Origin: UBA6821 sp044236545
Lineage (GTDB): Bacteria > Verrucomicrobiota > Verrucomicrobiia > Chthoniobacterales > UBA6821
Length of the DNA stretch: 23,264 bases
Direction: 5' to 3'
Assembly (NCBI GenBank): GCA_044236545.1
Contig: JBIIGI010000038.1
Location: 1-23,264, forward strand
Positions 1 to 7,270 of this stretch are shown here, piece after piece (positions within the stretch are counted from its first letter, which is position 1; each line of letters starts with the position of its first letter). The notes beneath the pieces were generated by a model. That model had not been told where the DNA came from, made no database searches, and saw only the letters and a program-made list of their open reading frames with translations. The translations under genes and the position numbers were made by a program.

Positions 1-434
1 GTCCCTCCAAAAAGGACTGGAAGGGCGGACGCTCCGCGGCCATCAACATCATCCCCTCCACCACCGGAGCCGCGAAGGCCGTCGCCCTCGTCTGCCCCGA
101 GGTGAAGGGCAAGCTCACCGGCATGTCGTTCCGCGTGCCGACCCCGACCGTCTCCGTCGTCGATCTGACCGTGAAGACCACCAAGTCCACCAGCTACAAG
201 GAAATCTGCGCCGCCATGAAGAAGGCCAGCGAGACCTACCTCAAGGGGATCCTCGGCTACACCGAGGACGAGGTCGTCTCCAGTGACTTCATCCACGACA
301 CCCGCTCCAGCATCTTTGACGCGGGTTCGGGCATCGAGCTCAACGACAAGTTCTTCAAGCTTGTCTCCTGGTACGACAACGAGTGGGGCTATTCCAACCG
401 CTGCGTCGACCTGCTCCGCAAGATCTCGGCCTAA
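1..434 (+). CDS. gap: Glyceraldehyde-3-phosphate dehydrogenase, C-terminal part (5' end outside window)
   Basis: This is the 3' end of the gene for the glycolytic enzyme that oxidises glyceraldehyde-3-phosphate to 1,3-bisphosphoglycerate with NAD. The frame is open from the left edge (first full codon at base 3) to a TAA at 432-434, giving about 143 residues. Family landmarks are visible: SAAINIIPSTTGAAKAV, then GKLTGMSFRVPTP, and near the end SWYDNEWGYSNR, the NAD- and substrate-site signature of GAPDH. The catalytic Cys (SCTTN motif) must lie upstream of the window. The first gene of a gap-pgk-tpiA glycolytic cluster, it is followed by a strong hairpin terminator, so it may be expressed at a different level from pgk. 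Identity is certain; only the N-terminal half is unseen. Confidence 0.97.
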   Translation, partial: PSKKDWKGGRSAAINIIPSTTGAAKAVALVCPEVKGKLTGMSFRVPTPTVSVVDLTVKTTKSTSYKEICAAMKKASETYLKGILGYTEDEVVSSDFIHDTRSSIFDAGSGIELNDKFFKLVSWYDNEWGYSNRCVDLLRKISA

Positions 435-452
435 CAACGGCACGACACTCCC

Positions 453-502
453 GAGGGCAGGAAAAGCAGGTGCATTCCTGACTTTCCTGCCCTCCTCTTT
501 TT
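453..502 (+). terminator. Intrinsic terminator between gap and pgk
   Basis: A perfect 12-bp inverted repeat (GAGGGCAGGAAA at 453-464, its complement at 483-494) encloses a second 4-bp stem (CAGG 467-470 with CCTG 477-480). It is followed within three bases by a run of five T (498-502). This is a textbook Rho-independent terminator shape. It lies only 31 bp before the pgk start, so pgk transcription must come from readthrough or from a very short promoter region. It could also act as a 3'-stabilising processing hairpin. Confidence 0.85.
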
Positions 503-533
503 AACCCAACAGACTTCCTCAATTCCCATCACC

Positions 534-1781
534 ATGGCCAAGAAAACGATCAAGGACCTCGACCTCGCCGGCAAACGCGTCTTCATCCGCGTTGACTTCA
601 ACGTCCCCCAGGACAAGCAGACCGGAGAGATCACCAATACCCAGCGCATCACCGCGGCGCTTCCGACCATCCAGCACGCCCTGGATCAGGGTGCGTCGGT
701 CGTCCTGGCCAGCCATCTCGGCCGCCCCAACGGCGAGCGCGTCGCCAAGTACACCCTCAAGCCCGTCGCCGCAAAGCTGCAGGAACTGATCGGCAAGCCG
801 GTGAAGTTCCTCGACGACTGCATCGGATCCGAGGTCGAGGCCGCCTGCGCGGCCCTGAAACCCGGCGAGGTCATCCTGCTCGAGAACGTCCGTTTCCACA
901 TCGAGGAAGAGGGCAAGGCCAAGGATTCCGAAGGGAACAGCGTGAAGGCTGATCCCGCCAAGGTGGCCGCCTTCCGCGCCAGCCTCAGCAAGCTCGCCGA
1001 CGTCTACGTGAACGACGCCTTCGGTACCTCCCACCGCGCCCACTCGAGCGTCACCGGCGTCGAGCTTCCCCACAAGGTGGCGGGCTTCCTGGTCGAGAAG
1101 GAACTGGCCGCCTTTGCAGCCGTGCTTGAGAACCCTCAGCGCCCCCTTCTCGCGATCCTCGGCGGCGCCAAGATCGCCGACAAGATCCCCCTCATCCGGA
1201 ACCTCGTCGAGAGGGCCGATGATATCATCATCGGCGGCGGCATGGCCTACACCTTCCACAAGGTTCTCAACGGCATGCAGATCGGCAACAGCCTCTATGA
1301 TCCGGCCGGCGCGGAGATCGTTCAGGAACTCATCGAGAAGGCCAAGGAGAAGGGCGTCCGCATCCACCTGCCCGTTGATTTCATCACCGGCGACGCATTC
1401 TCACCCGCCGCCAACACCGGTTCGGCCACCGTCGAAAGCGGCATCCCCGACGGCTGGGAGGGCTTCGACTGCGGACCTAAGACACGCGAACTCTTCGCCA
1501 AGGTCATCGCTTCCGCAAAGACGATCGTCTGGAACGGACCATGCGGCGTGTTTGAATTCGACATCTTCGCCGAGGGCACCAAGGCGATGGCCAACGCCGT
1601 CGCCGCAGCCACGGCCGCCGGAGCGATCACCATCGTCGGCGGTGGCGACACAGCGACCGCCGCGAAGAAATTCGGCGTCATTGACAAGGTCACCCACGCC
1701 TCCACCGGCGGCGGAGCCTCCCTCGAGCTTCTCGAGGGCAAGATTCTCCCCGGCGTTGCCGCACTGAGCGAGAAAGCTTAA
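534..1781 (+). CDS. pgk: Phosphoglycerate kinase
   Basis: Cytosolic glycolytic and gluconeogenic kinase that transfers phosphate between 1,3-bisphosphoglycerate and ADP. The 415-residue protein has the usual length for a bacterial PGK. The N-terminal signature RVDFNVP is at residues 19-25, the substrate-site ASHLGRP around 59-65, the hinge segment AILGGAKIADK near 207-217, the nucleotide-binding GGGDTATAAKKFG around 369-381, and THASTGGGASLELLEGK close to the C-terminus. The ATG at 534 gives the canonical N-terminus; no Shine-Dalgarno precedes it, and the start context CATCACCATG also occurs at tpiA. It lies 15 bp upstream of tpiA, so the two are probably co-transcribed. Confidence 0.98.
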   Translation: MAKKTIKDLDLAGKRVFIRVDFNVPQDKQTGEITNTQRITAALPTIQHALDQGASVVLASHLGRPNGERVAKYTLKPVAAKLQELIGKPVKFLDDCIGSEVEAACAALKPGEVILLENVRFHIEEEGKAKDSEGNSVKADPAKVAAFRASLSKLADVYVNDAFGTSHRAHSSVTGVELPHKVAGFLVEKELAAFAAVLENPQRPLLAILGGAKIADKIPLIRNLVERADDIIIGGGMAYTFHKVLNGMQIGNSLYDPAGAEIVQELIEKAKEKGVRIHLPVDFITGDAFSPAANTGSATVESGIPDGWEGFDCGPKTRELFAKVIASAKTIVWNGPCGVFEFDIFAEGTKAMANAVAAATAAGAITIVGGGDTATAAKKFGVIDKVTHASTGGGASLELLEGKILPGVAALSEKA

Positions 1782-1796
1782 TTTCCAACCATCACC

Positions 1797-2576
1797 ATGT
1801 CTTTTCCACGCAAGAAATTCGTCGCCGGTAACTTCAAGATGAACATGACCTCCTCGGAGGTCGCCCCTTATTTGGAGGTCTTCCGTCAGGAGACGGAAAC
1901 ACTCAATGATGTCGACATCGTCCTGATCCCCCCCTTCACCGCGATCGCCAAGGCTTCCGAGGTCCTCGGCGGCACCCAAAAGATCCGTCTCGGGGCCCAG
2001 AACATGTCCCCCGAGGCCAAGGGGGCCTACACGGGGGAAATCTCCGCCACCATGCTGCGGGATCTCTTCGTCCGTTACGTGCTGGTCGGTCACAGCGAGA
2101 GGCGCCGCCTCTTCGGCGAAACCGACGAACTCGTCCGCCGCAAGCTGGTGACGGCGCTCGCTTCCGAACTCCGCCCCATCCTCTGCGTCGGCGAGACACT
2201 CGAGGAACGCCAGGCCGGACAGGAGAAAGCTGTCCTGGAGGGGCAGCTCCGGGGAGCGCTCGATGGACTCACCCCCGATCAGATCTCCGAAGTGATCGTG
2301 GCTTACGAGCCCGTCTGGGCGATCGGCACCGGCCTGACCGCAACTCCGGAACAGGCGCAGGAAGCCCACCTCTTCATCCGCGATTACCTCGGGAAGCTCG
2401 CGGGAACATCCCTCGCAAACAAAGCGCGCATCCTCTACGGTGGAAGCGTGACACCCGCTAACGCCAAGGAACTCATGTCACAGGAGGACATCGACGGCGC
2501 CCTGGTCGGCGGAGCGAGCCTCGACCCGCGTGGCTTTGCACGGATTGTTGCCGCCGCAGTTTCAGAAGAGGTCTAG
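1797..2576 (+). CDS. tpiA: Triosephosphate isomerase
   Basis: Cytosolic TIM-barrel enzyme interconverting dihydroxyacetone phosphate and glyceraldehyde-3-phosphate. At 259 residues it has the normal length. All active-site elements are visible: Asn12 and Lys14 in AGNFKMN, the catalytic His99 in LVGHSERR, the catalytic Glu171 in AYEPVWAIGTG with the phosphate-gripping loop just after it, and the phosphate-binding ILYGGSV at 212-218. It starts 15 bp after pgk and shares its non-SD start context. The stop codon overlaps a perfect 14-bp palindrome. In many bacteria tpiA is followed by secG; here it is followed by the envelope operon. Confidence 0.98.
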   Translation: MSFPRKKFVAGNFKMNMTSSEVAPYLEVFRQETETLNDVDIVLIPPFTAIAKASEVLGGTQKIRLGAQNMSPEAKGAYTGEISATMLRDLFVRYVLVGHSERRRLFGETDELVRRKLVTALASELRPILCVGETLEERQAGQEKAVLEGQLRGALDGLTPDQISEVIVAYEPVWAIGTGLTATPEQAQEAHLFIRDYLGKLAGTSLANKARILYGGSVTPANAKELMSQEDIDGALVGGASLDPRGFARIVAAAVSEEV

Positions 2577-2589
2577 GGAAGCGCTTCCC
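2576..2589. promoter_or_regulatory. Perfect 14-bp palindrome at the tpiA stop codon (possible operator)
   Basis: GGGAAGCGCTTCCC reads identically on both strands and begins on the last base of the tpiA stop codon. Its centre, AAGCGCTT, fits the general AAnCGnTT core of LacI/GalR-family operators. That function is inferred from the core alone. It has no loop, so it is a poor RNA hairpin. No such regulator is encoded nearby. Confidence 0.25.
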
Positions 2590-2601
2590 CCAGTGTCCCA
2601 A

Positions 2602-2623
2602 ACCCCTGCCATTCAGCAGGGGT
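2602..2623 (+). terminator. Hairpin downstream of tpiA, weak terminator candidate
   Basis: A perfect 8-bp stem (ACCCCTGC 2602-2609, GCAGGGGT 2616-2623) has a 6-base loop, located 26 bp after the tpiA stop. There is no T-run behind it, so it would be at best a weak intrinsic terminator or the end point of Rho-dependent termination. The rest of 2624-2771 is AT-richer than the genes and should hold the promoter of the envelope operon, but no convincing -35/-10 pair is visible. Confidence 0.4.
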
Positions 2624-2771
2624 GATAACGAGGTTCCTCACTTCCTTGACACGATCGCAAAGATCCTTCCCGCGGCACATACACTCCGTTAAAAAATTTG
2701 TGTGAATCGTTCTGGATTTCGGTTGTGATTTTGAGTGTAGTGAACACCCCCTTTATCCGATCATTCCCTCC

Positions 2772-3407
2772 ATGAAAATCCACTCCTTCATCAGCAATTC
2801 GCATCAAGCCCTTGCGGCAGCCCTCATCCTCGGTTGCTCCCTCCCGTCTCTTTCCGCCCAGACTGCAACCGAATTCGCCATCACGAAAATCGACCCCCAA
2901 ATCGTCACCAGACCGGCACTCTCCTATTCGGGGGCAACCGGAAAGACGGTCCAGCCCAAAAGCTGGTTGGAAATCGAGGTGACTTTTGCATCGCAACTGG
3001 CAAGCGCTGCTGAAAAATACACGGATGATCTGGTGATCAATTATTACGTGCTTCTCGCAAACAAATCCGTGACATTCCCCCAGGGGGCGCTCTTGACAGG
3101 ACAGACTGCCCTCACCTCGGTACCAGCCAGGCAGAATGACCTTAAGAGCGTCATATACCTGAGCCCCCGATCGATGGAGCGATTGTTCGATGGCAAAGCC
3201 CCCACCAGCGACTCCTCGGCCATCGTTGATATCGGCGTGACTATTTCCAAACAGGGACAGGTGGTCGCCCAGAAAAGCCTCAAGGGAAGCGGTGTGTGGT
3301 GGACATTGCCTCAGTATAAACAGACCCCCGACTACCTCCTGAACAAGTCGGAAACCCCGTTTGCCTCCTTGAACTGGGAATACTACGAACCCGTGAAGAA
3401 GCAGTAA
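2772..3407 (+). CDS. Secreted Amuc_1102-like protein, first gene of the pilus-like operon
   Basis: A 211-residue exported protein. Residues 1-29 form a signal peptide: basic start, hydrophobic core ALAAALILGCSLPSL, and cleavage likely at LSAQ. The mature part is short, polar and apparently beta-rich, with aromatic residues clustered at the end (GVWWTLPQY, NWEYYEP). Size, signal peptide and position next to the PilM-like, Amuc_1100-like, Amuc_1099-like and secretin genes match Amuc_1102 of Akkermansia, which as I recall has an immunoglobulin-like fold linked to type IV pilus components. Function is unknown; a periplasmic or surface accessory of the secretin machine is the best inference. The ATG at 2772 directly yields the signal peptide. 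It opens a run of co-directional genes with gaps of at most about 55 bp. Confidence 0.75.
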   Translation: MKIHSFISNSHQALAAALILGCSLPSLSAQTATEFAITKIDPQIVTRPALSYSGATGKTVQPKSWLEIEVTFASQLASAAEKYTDDLVINYYVLLANKSVTFPQGALLTGQTALTSVPARQNDLKSVIYLSPRSMERLFDGKAPTSDSSAIVDIGVTISKQGQVVAQKSLKGSGVWWTLPQYKQTPDYLLNKSETPFASLNWEYYEPVKKQ

Positions 3408-3461
3408 GCCCGACCCGGGAACCCGCACGACTCGATTCCAAGCCCCTCCGCAATAAATTTC

Positions 3462-5162
3462 ATGCCGGCACCGAAAAAACTTCTCGTCCTGGACCTGGGC
3501 ATGCAGTCGCTGCGGTTAGCGGAGTTTGCCGCTGATGCGCACGGTTCCCTGAAACTTCTGCGGGGAGCCCGACGGGATTTCCTGCTCGACCCGAGCCTTG
3601 AAGCCTCCCGTCCCGAACAGACCCGGATCGCCGTTCAGGAAATCCTCGCGGAGTGGAAACTCAGCAAGGGTGAGGTTACCTGCGTACTTCCCTCGCACAC
3701 GGTTTTTTCCCGCGTCGTCCCGCTGGATGTCCCCGGAGGCGGGGATGACCAAGTCGCCGCGTTGGTGAACTTCGAGGCTCAGCAGAACATTCCCTTCCCG
3801 CTCGAGGAGGTCGTCTGGGATTACGTGAGGATAGGGCAAACCCCATCCGGATCCATCAACGTCCTCTTTGTTGCGGTGAAGACCGACATTCTGGAGTCCC
3901 TCTGCAATGCGGTCAACTCCACCGGGCTTAGGATCTCCTCGGTGACCGTCGCCCCGGTAGCGCTCCACGACGCATTCCGTCACGCCTGTCCGGGTGAATT
4001 GGAATCGACCATCCTTCTGCTGGATATCGGTTCCCGCACCACGAACATGGTGATCCCATCGCCGGGTTCCTTTTTCTCGCGAAGCATCCCCTCCGGCGGT
4101 CTGGCCGTCACAACTGCCCTCTCCAAGGACATCAACTCCTCACTCGAGGACGCCGAACTTCTCAAGATCACACGCGGAAGCGTGGCCTTGGGGGCGGGCT
4201 TCGAACCCCCTTCGGATCCGGTCGAGGCCGACATCGCGCGCATCTCGCGCCAGACACTGCTCAAGACCCAGGCCGACATCAGCCGCTCCCTCAGTTACTA
4301 CCGTTCCAATCTCGGCGGTGAATCGCCTGACCGAATCCTGCTGACCGGCGGGATGGCCGGCATGCCCTATCTCGCGGAATTCCTGACCGAAAAACTCCTG
4401 AAGCAGACCTCCTTTTTCGATCCGTTGCAGGGTGTCGGGCAATCTCCCGCGGCCGCCTCCTTCATCGAGACCAACCTCCACAACCTCGGCGAATTGGTAG
4501 GTGGAGCACTTTCCCTCGTGGGGGCGCCCCGCACGGCGATCAACCTTCTTCCCCCCTCCATCGCACGGCAACGGGAACTCGCCAAGCGACTTCCCTTGCT
4601 GACTGCGGCCGCCGTTCTCTTACTCGGCGCGCTAGCCTCGTGGTATGCATTCGCCCTGAATGCGACCACGGTGACACGCGATGCGACCGCAAGGTTATCC
4701 GCGGCAATCGCGGAGGAAAGCCGGATATCCACTCAGATCCAGGATCTCTCCGTGCAGCTCGCCGCGGTTGGAAAAACCAGCGACACGCTGCTCTCCCTGT
4801 TACGTCTCCGCGAGGCGTATCCGGCACTGCTCTCGGACTTGAGCGCCAGGGTCCCGGAGCGTTTCCTGTGGATCACCGCGTTCCAGCCGGGCGGCGATCC
4901 GCCGAAGCAGGGCGAATCCCCAAAAACGATCGATGACACGGTCAAGACCGTGACGATCAAGGGACTCTATCTCGACAACCCGCGTCAGGCGGCGGTCATC
5001 GATGACTTCGTCAACGCCATTCAGGCCTCGGAGATCTTTGCCGTGGATGAAAAGGAAAAAACGAAGATCATCACCCAGCGGGGCAGTCCCAACGGTGAGT
5101 ATTGGGCTTATCCCTTCTCCCTCACCGTTCCGTTGCGCAACCCAGTCACCCCCCTTCCCTGA
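3462..5162 (+). CDS. PilM-PilN fusion protein (Amuc_1101-like)
   Basis: A 566-residue protein joining two parts that are separate in classical type IV pilus systems. Residues 1 to about 360 are PilM-like (actin fold): LVLDLGMQSLRLAEF at the start, DIGSRTTN around 187-194 as the second phosphate loop, and LLTGGMAGMPYL around 293-304 as the adenosine motif. Then comes INLLPPSIARQRE, the short motif with which PilN proteins begin and by which they bind PilM. One transmembrane helix follows (about 380-398, AAAVLLLGALASWYAFAL), then a coiled-coil segment and a periplasmic PilN-like domain. The likely role is a cytoplasmic and inner-membrane platform of the alignment complex. Its stop lies 5 bp before the Amuc_1100-like start. 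The domain reading is firm; the symbol is left blank because it is a fusion. Confidence 0.88.
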   Translation: MPAPKKLLVLDLGMQSLRLAEFAADAHGSLKLLRGARRDFLLDPSLEASRPEQTRIAVQEILAEWKLSKGEVTCVLPSHTVFSRVVPLDVPGGGDDQVAALVNFEAQQNIPFPLEEVVWDYVRIGQTPSGSINVLFVAVKTDILESLCNAVNSTGLRISSVTVAPVALHDAFRHACPGELESTILLLDIGSRTTNMVIPSPGSFFSRSIPSGGLAVTTALSKDINSSLEDAELLKITRGSVALGAGFEPPSDPVEADIARISRQTLLKTQADISRSLSYYRSNLGGESPDRILLTGGMAGMPYLAEFLTEKLLKQTSFFDPLQGVGQSPAAASFIETNLHNLGELVGGALSLVGAPRTAINLLPPSIARQRELAKRLPLLTAAAVLLLGALASWYAFALNATTVTRDATARLSAAIAEESRISTQIQDLSVQLAAVGKTSDTLLSLLRLREAYPALLSDLSARVPERFLWITAFQPGGDPPKQGESPKTIDDTVKTVTIKGLYLDNPRQAAVIDDFVNAIQASEIFAVDEKEKTKIITQRGSPNGEYWAYPFSLTVPLRNPVTPLP

Positions 5163-5167
5163 TTCGG

Positions 5168-6142
5168 ATGAACATCAAGACCTGGATTTCTGAAAACAAA
5201 ACGGCGGCCATCCTTGGGGTATGTTTCCTGGGGGGCTTTGCCGCTTTGGGTTGGCTGGCCTGGAGCGCCTGGGGGGAGTTTGATGCCACGAAGGCCGAGT
5301 ACGACGGCAAGTTGGCCCAGTTTGCAAAATTCGCCGCCCAGAAGCCGTTTCCCAATCAAGCTAACCTGAAGAAAATGGCTGATGCCCTGAACCAAAGCCG
5401 GAGCGATCTTGACTCTCTTCAGAAGCAGTTGGAGCAGTGCCGGATACCCGCCTTTGGGGATCTGGAAAAGACCAAACCCCAGGAACAACCGCAATCCTTT
5501 CAGGATGCCCTGCGAAAAGAGGTCACGAAAATCAAGGGCTTGGCGACCAGCGCAGGCTCAACCCTTCCCCCCTCCTTTTACTTGGGCATGGAGGAGTATG
5601 AAAACAAACTCCCCCAACCCGAAGAAGCGATCCCACTGGCGAGACAACTCACCGTGCTAAACCGTCTGGCGACCACGCTGGTCTCACAGAAGGGGGTTAT
5701 TGTTTCGGAATTTTCCCGATTCAGGCCCGATTCAGGAGTGAAAAAGGATCCTGCAACCCTGAAAAAACCGGGATCAACCCCGGTTGCTGGAAAAAAATCC
5801 GACTCCGACGAACCGTATGAAACCATCGGCATCACGCGCATGACATTCCGATGCAGCCAGACATCTTTGAGGGAGATCGTGAATGCCCTCTCCTCGGGTC
5901 CCTACTTCCAAGTGATCGATTCGATTCAGATCCAGAACAGTTCCACGGAACCTCCCCGCCGCGAAGACCCTGCCCAGACCTCCGCCCAACCCTCCACCCA
6001 GAGCACCGAAACCTCCGCTACGAACGAACCGGTCATCCAGCGTCTCCCCATTGTTGTCGGTCGCGAAACCCTCACCGTGACGATCAAGGTGCGCGCTCTG
6101 GATTTTCCGAAACAAAACACCCCTGCCGGGGCATCCAAGTGA
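5168..6142 (+). CDS. Amuc_1100-like pilus-associated membrane protein (PilO position)
   Basis: A 324-residue bitopic protein. Residues 1-12 are cytoplasmic, 13-34 are one membrane helix, about 45-90 are a predicted coiled coil, and the rest is periplasmic, ending in a Pro/Thr/Ser-rich linker and a last beta-rich stretch. It resembles Amuc_1100 of Akkermansia (317 residues, known for TLR2-dependent host effects) along its length. Shared features include a WI-(D/E)NK-AA start, a central FQ-AL segment, a conserved block around ITRMTFRCSQTSLREIVNAL then DSIQIQN, and an end of the type VIQ...VGRETLTVTIKV. The ATG at 5168 was chosen because it gives this start; an upstream in-frame ATG at 5102 would overlap the PilM-PilN gene by 61 bp. 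Gene order and topology place it where PilO sits, an inference. Confidence 0.85.
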   Translation: MNIKTWISENKTAAILGVCFLGGFAALGWLAWSAWGEFDATKAEYDGKLAQFAKFAAQKPFPNQANLKKMADALNQSRSDLDSLQKQLEQCRIPAFGDLEKTKPQEQPQSFQDALRKEVTKIKGLATSAGSTLPPSFYLGMEEYENKLPQPEEAIPLARQLTVLNRLATTLVSQKGVIVSEFSRFRPDSGVKKDPATLKKPGSTPVAGKKSDSDEPYETIGITRMTFRCSQTSLREIVNALSSGPYFQVIDSIQIQNSSTEPPRREDPAQTSAQPSTQSTETSATNEPVIQRLPIVVGRETLTVTIKVRALDFPKQNTPAGASK

Positions 6143-6149
6143 CTTTGAT

Positions 6150-7214
6150 ATGAAGGCCTTTTTCACGCGTTATTATCACTTGATTCTTCTGGGGGTTTCG
6201 TTTCTGGTGCTATCGCTTTCCATCCTGTTTCTTCTTTCCAGTCATCACAGCCTGAAGGATTCCCTCGACGAACATTCCGACGCCAAGACAAGTGAATCTG
6301 CGTCCTCAAAGCCCACGCCCAGCGCAATCGAGGCACTTGAACGTCTGGGCAGAAAGACACCGTGGAAAGCCCGTGAGGATGGTGCATCCCCCCTGGTTTC
6401 CCGCCCCTATCTCCTCAAGGATGGACAGCTGATCGATCCGATGACGGGAAGTCAGTCCCTCTATCCCCCCGTGCCGAATCAGTGGCTGATCGACAAGGGG
6501 CTCGACTATACTGACATGAACATCCTCGACCGCGATCCCAAGGGAAAGGGATTCACGGTGCTTGAGGAGTTCCAGGCGGGAACCGACCCGAATGATCCGA
6601 AGCAATACCCTCCTCTCTTCACCAAGTTGGGTTACTCGGAACAAGACATCCGCAAAACGATCCATCTCTTTGACTTTCTTGGTGAAGAGGAGAACGAGGG
6701 CCGCAAGGAATACCAACTCCGACCCGCTCAACCCCTTCCCAACCCGGCCAAGGGAAACCGTCCCGATACCTCCACCAGGAACGTGATCATCGGAGAGACG
6801 ATCCCCGGCGCCCCCTTTCTCAAAGTCATCGGCTACGAGGACAGGAAAAAGAATATCAATGACACGGAATACGATGTCGGCGAACTGGCGCTGGAAAACA
6901 CCCTGACCGGTGAGAAGCATCTCCTGGTGAAGAAAAATACCTCGAGGGAATACAAGCGCCAGCCGATCGAATTGATCGAGAGCGTGATTCTTCACTACCA
7001 ACTCGCAGGGGCCCCAGAAGAACTCATCACAGTGGAGCGGGGCAAGGAGTTCATCCTTGGGAGTCTTGACAAAAACTACACCGAAACCTACAAGCTCAAG
7101 GACTTTTCCAGTGAGGGAATCCTTCTGGAAAAGGCCGGGAAACCATTTACGGTGAAGCCGTCCGGATCCGCGGCGGCCGCAACCCCCACTGCACCGCCGG
7201 CATCGGCCCCCTAA
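6150..7214 (+). CDS. Amuc_1099-like membrane protein with possible PilP/GspC-type domain
   Basis: A 354-residue bitopic protein: short cytoplasmic start, a strong membrane helix at about 11-30, then a periplasmic part. Around residues 122-151 lies a degenerate calcium-loop motif of the EF-hand or thrombospondin-3 type (NILDRDPKGKGFTVLEEF followed by AGTDPNDP). Around 295-330 the pattern GKEFILGS...ETYKLKDFSSEGILLEK followed by GKPFTV resembles the homology region of PilP and GspC, the part that docks to the N0 domain of secretins. The C-terminus is an Ala/Pro-rich tail. It starts 7 bp after the Amuc_1100-like gene and directly precedes the secretins, the position of pilP in pilMNOPQ. The Amuc_1099 match rests on position, size and topology; the PilP-like reading is a hypothesis. 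Confidence 0.7.
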   Translation: MKAFFTRYYHLILLGVSFLVLSLSILFLLSSHHSLKDSLDEHSDAKTSESASSKPTPSAIEALERLGRKTPWKAREDGASPLVSRPYLLKDGQLIDPMTGSQSLYPPVPNQWLIDKGLDYTDMNILDRDPKGKGFTVLEEFQAGTDPNDPKQYPPLFTKLGYSEQDIRKTIHLFDFLGEEENEGRKEYQLRPAQPLPNPAKGNRPDTSTRNVIIGETIPGAPFLKVIGYEDRKKNINDTEYDVGELALENTLTGEKHLLVKKNTSREYKRQPIELIESVILHYQLAGAPEELITVERGKEFILGSLDKNYTETYKLKDFSSEGILLEKAGKPFTVKPSGSAAAATPTAPPASAP

Positions 7215-7270
7215 ACCACCGCTCTCTCCCGATCCTACTTTTTTCACGCCATCCTCCTTTCCCCACCGTG

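Noticed and set aside
519..2369. Long open frames on the minus strand opposite pgk and tpiA (519-1367 and 1401-2369)
   Set aside because: They are mirror frames of strongly coding GC-rich genes with unmistakable products; their translations have no recognisable motifs and no start context.
2646..2685. TTGACA at 2646 with TACACT at 2680 as promoter of the envelope operon
   Set aside because: The spacing is 28 bp, far beyond the 16-18 bp needed, and no other -10 is seen at the right distance.
5102..5167. Upstream ATG for the Amuc_1100-like protein
   Set aside because: It would overlap the PilM-PilN gene by 61 bp and put a polar, Pro/His-rich stretch before the membrane helix; the ATG at 5168 matches the family N-terminus.
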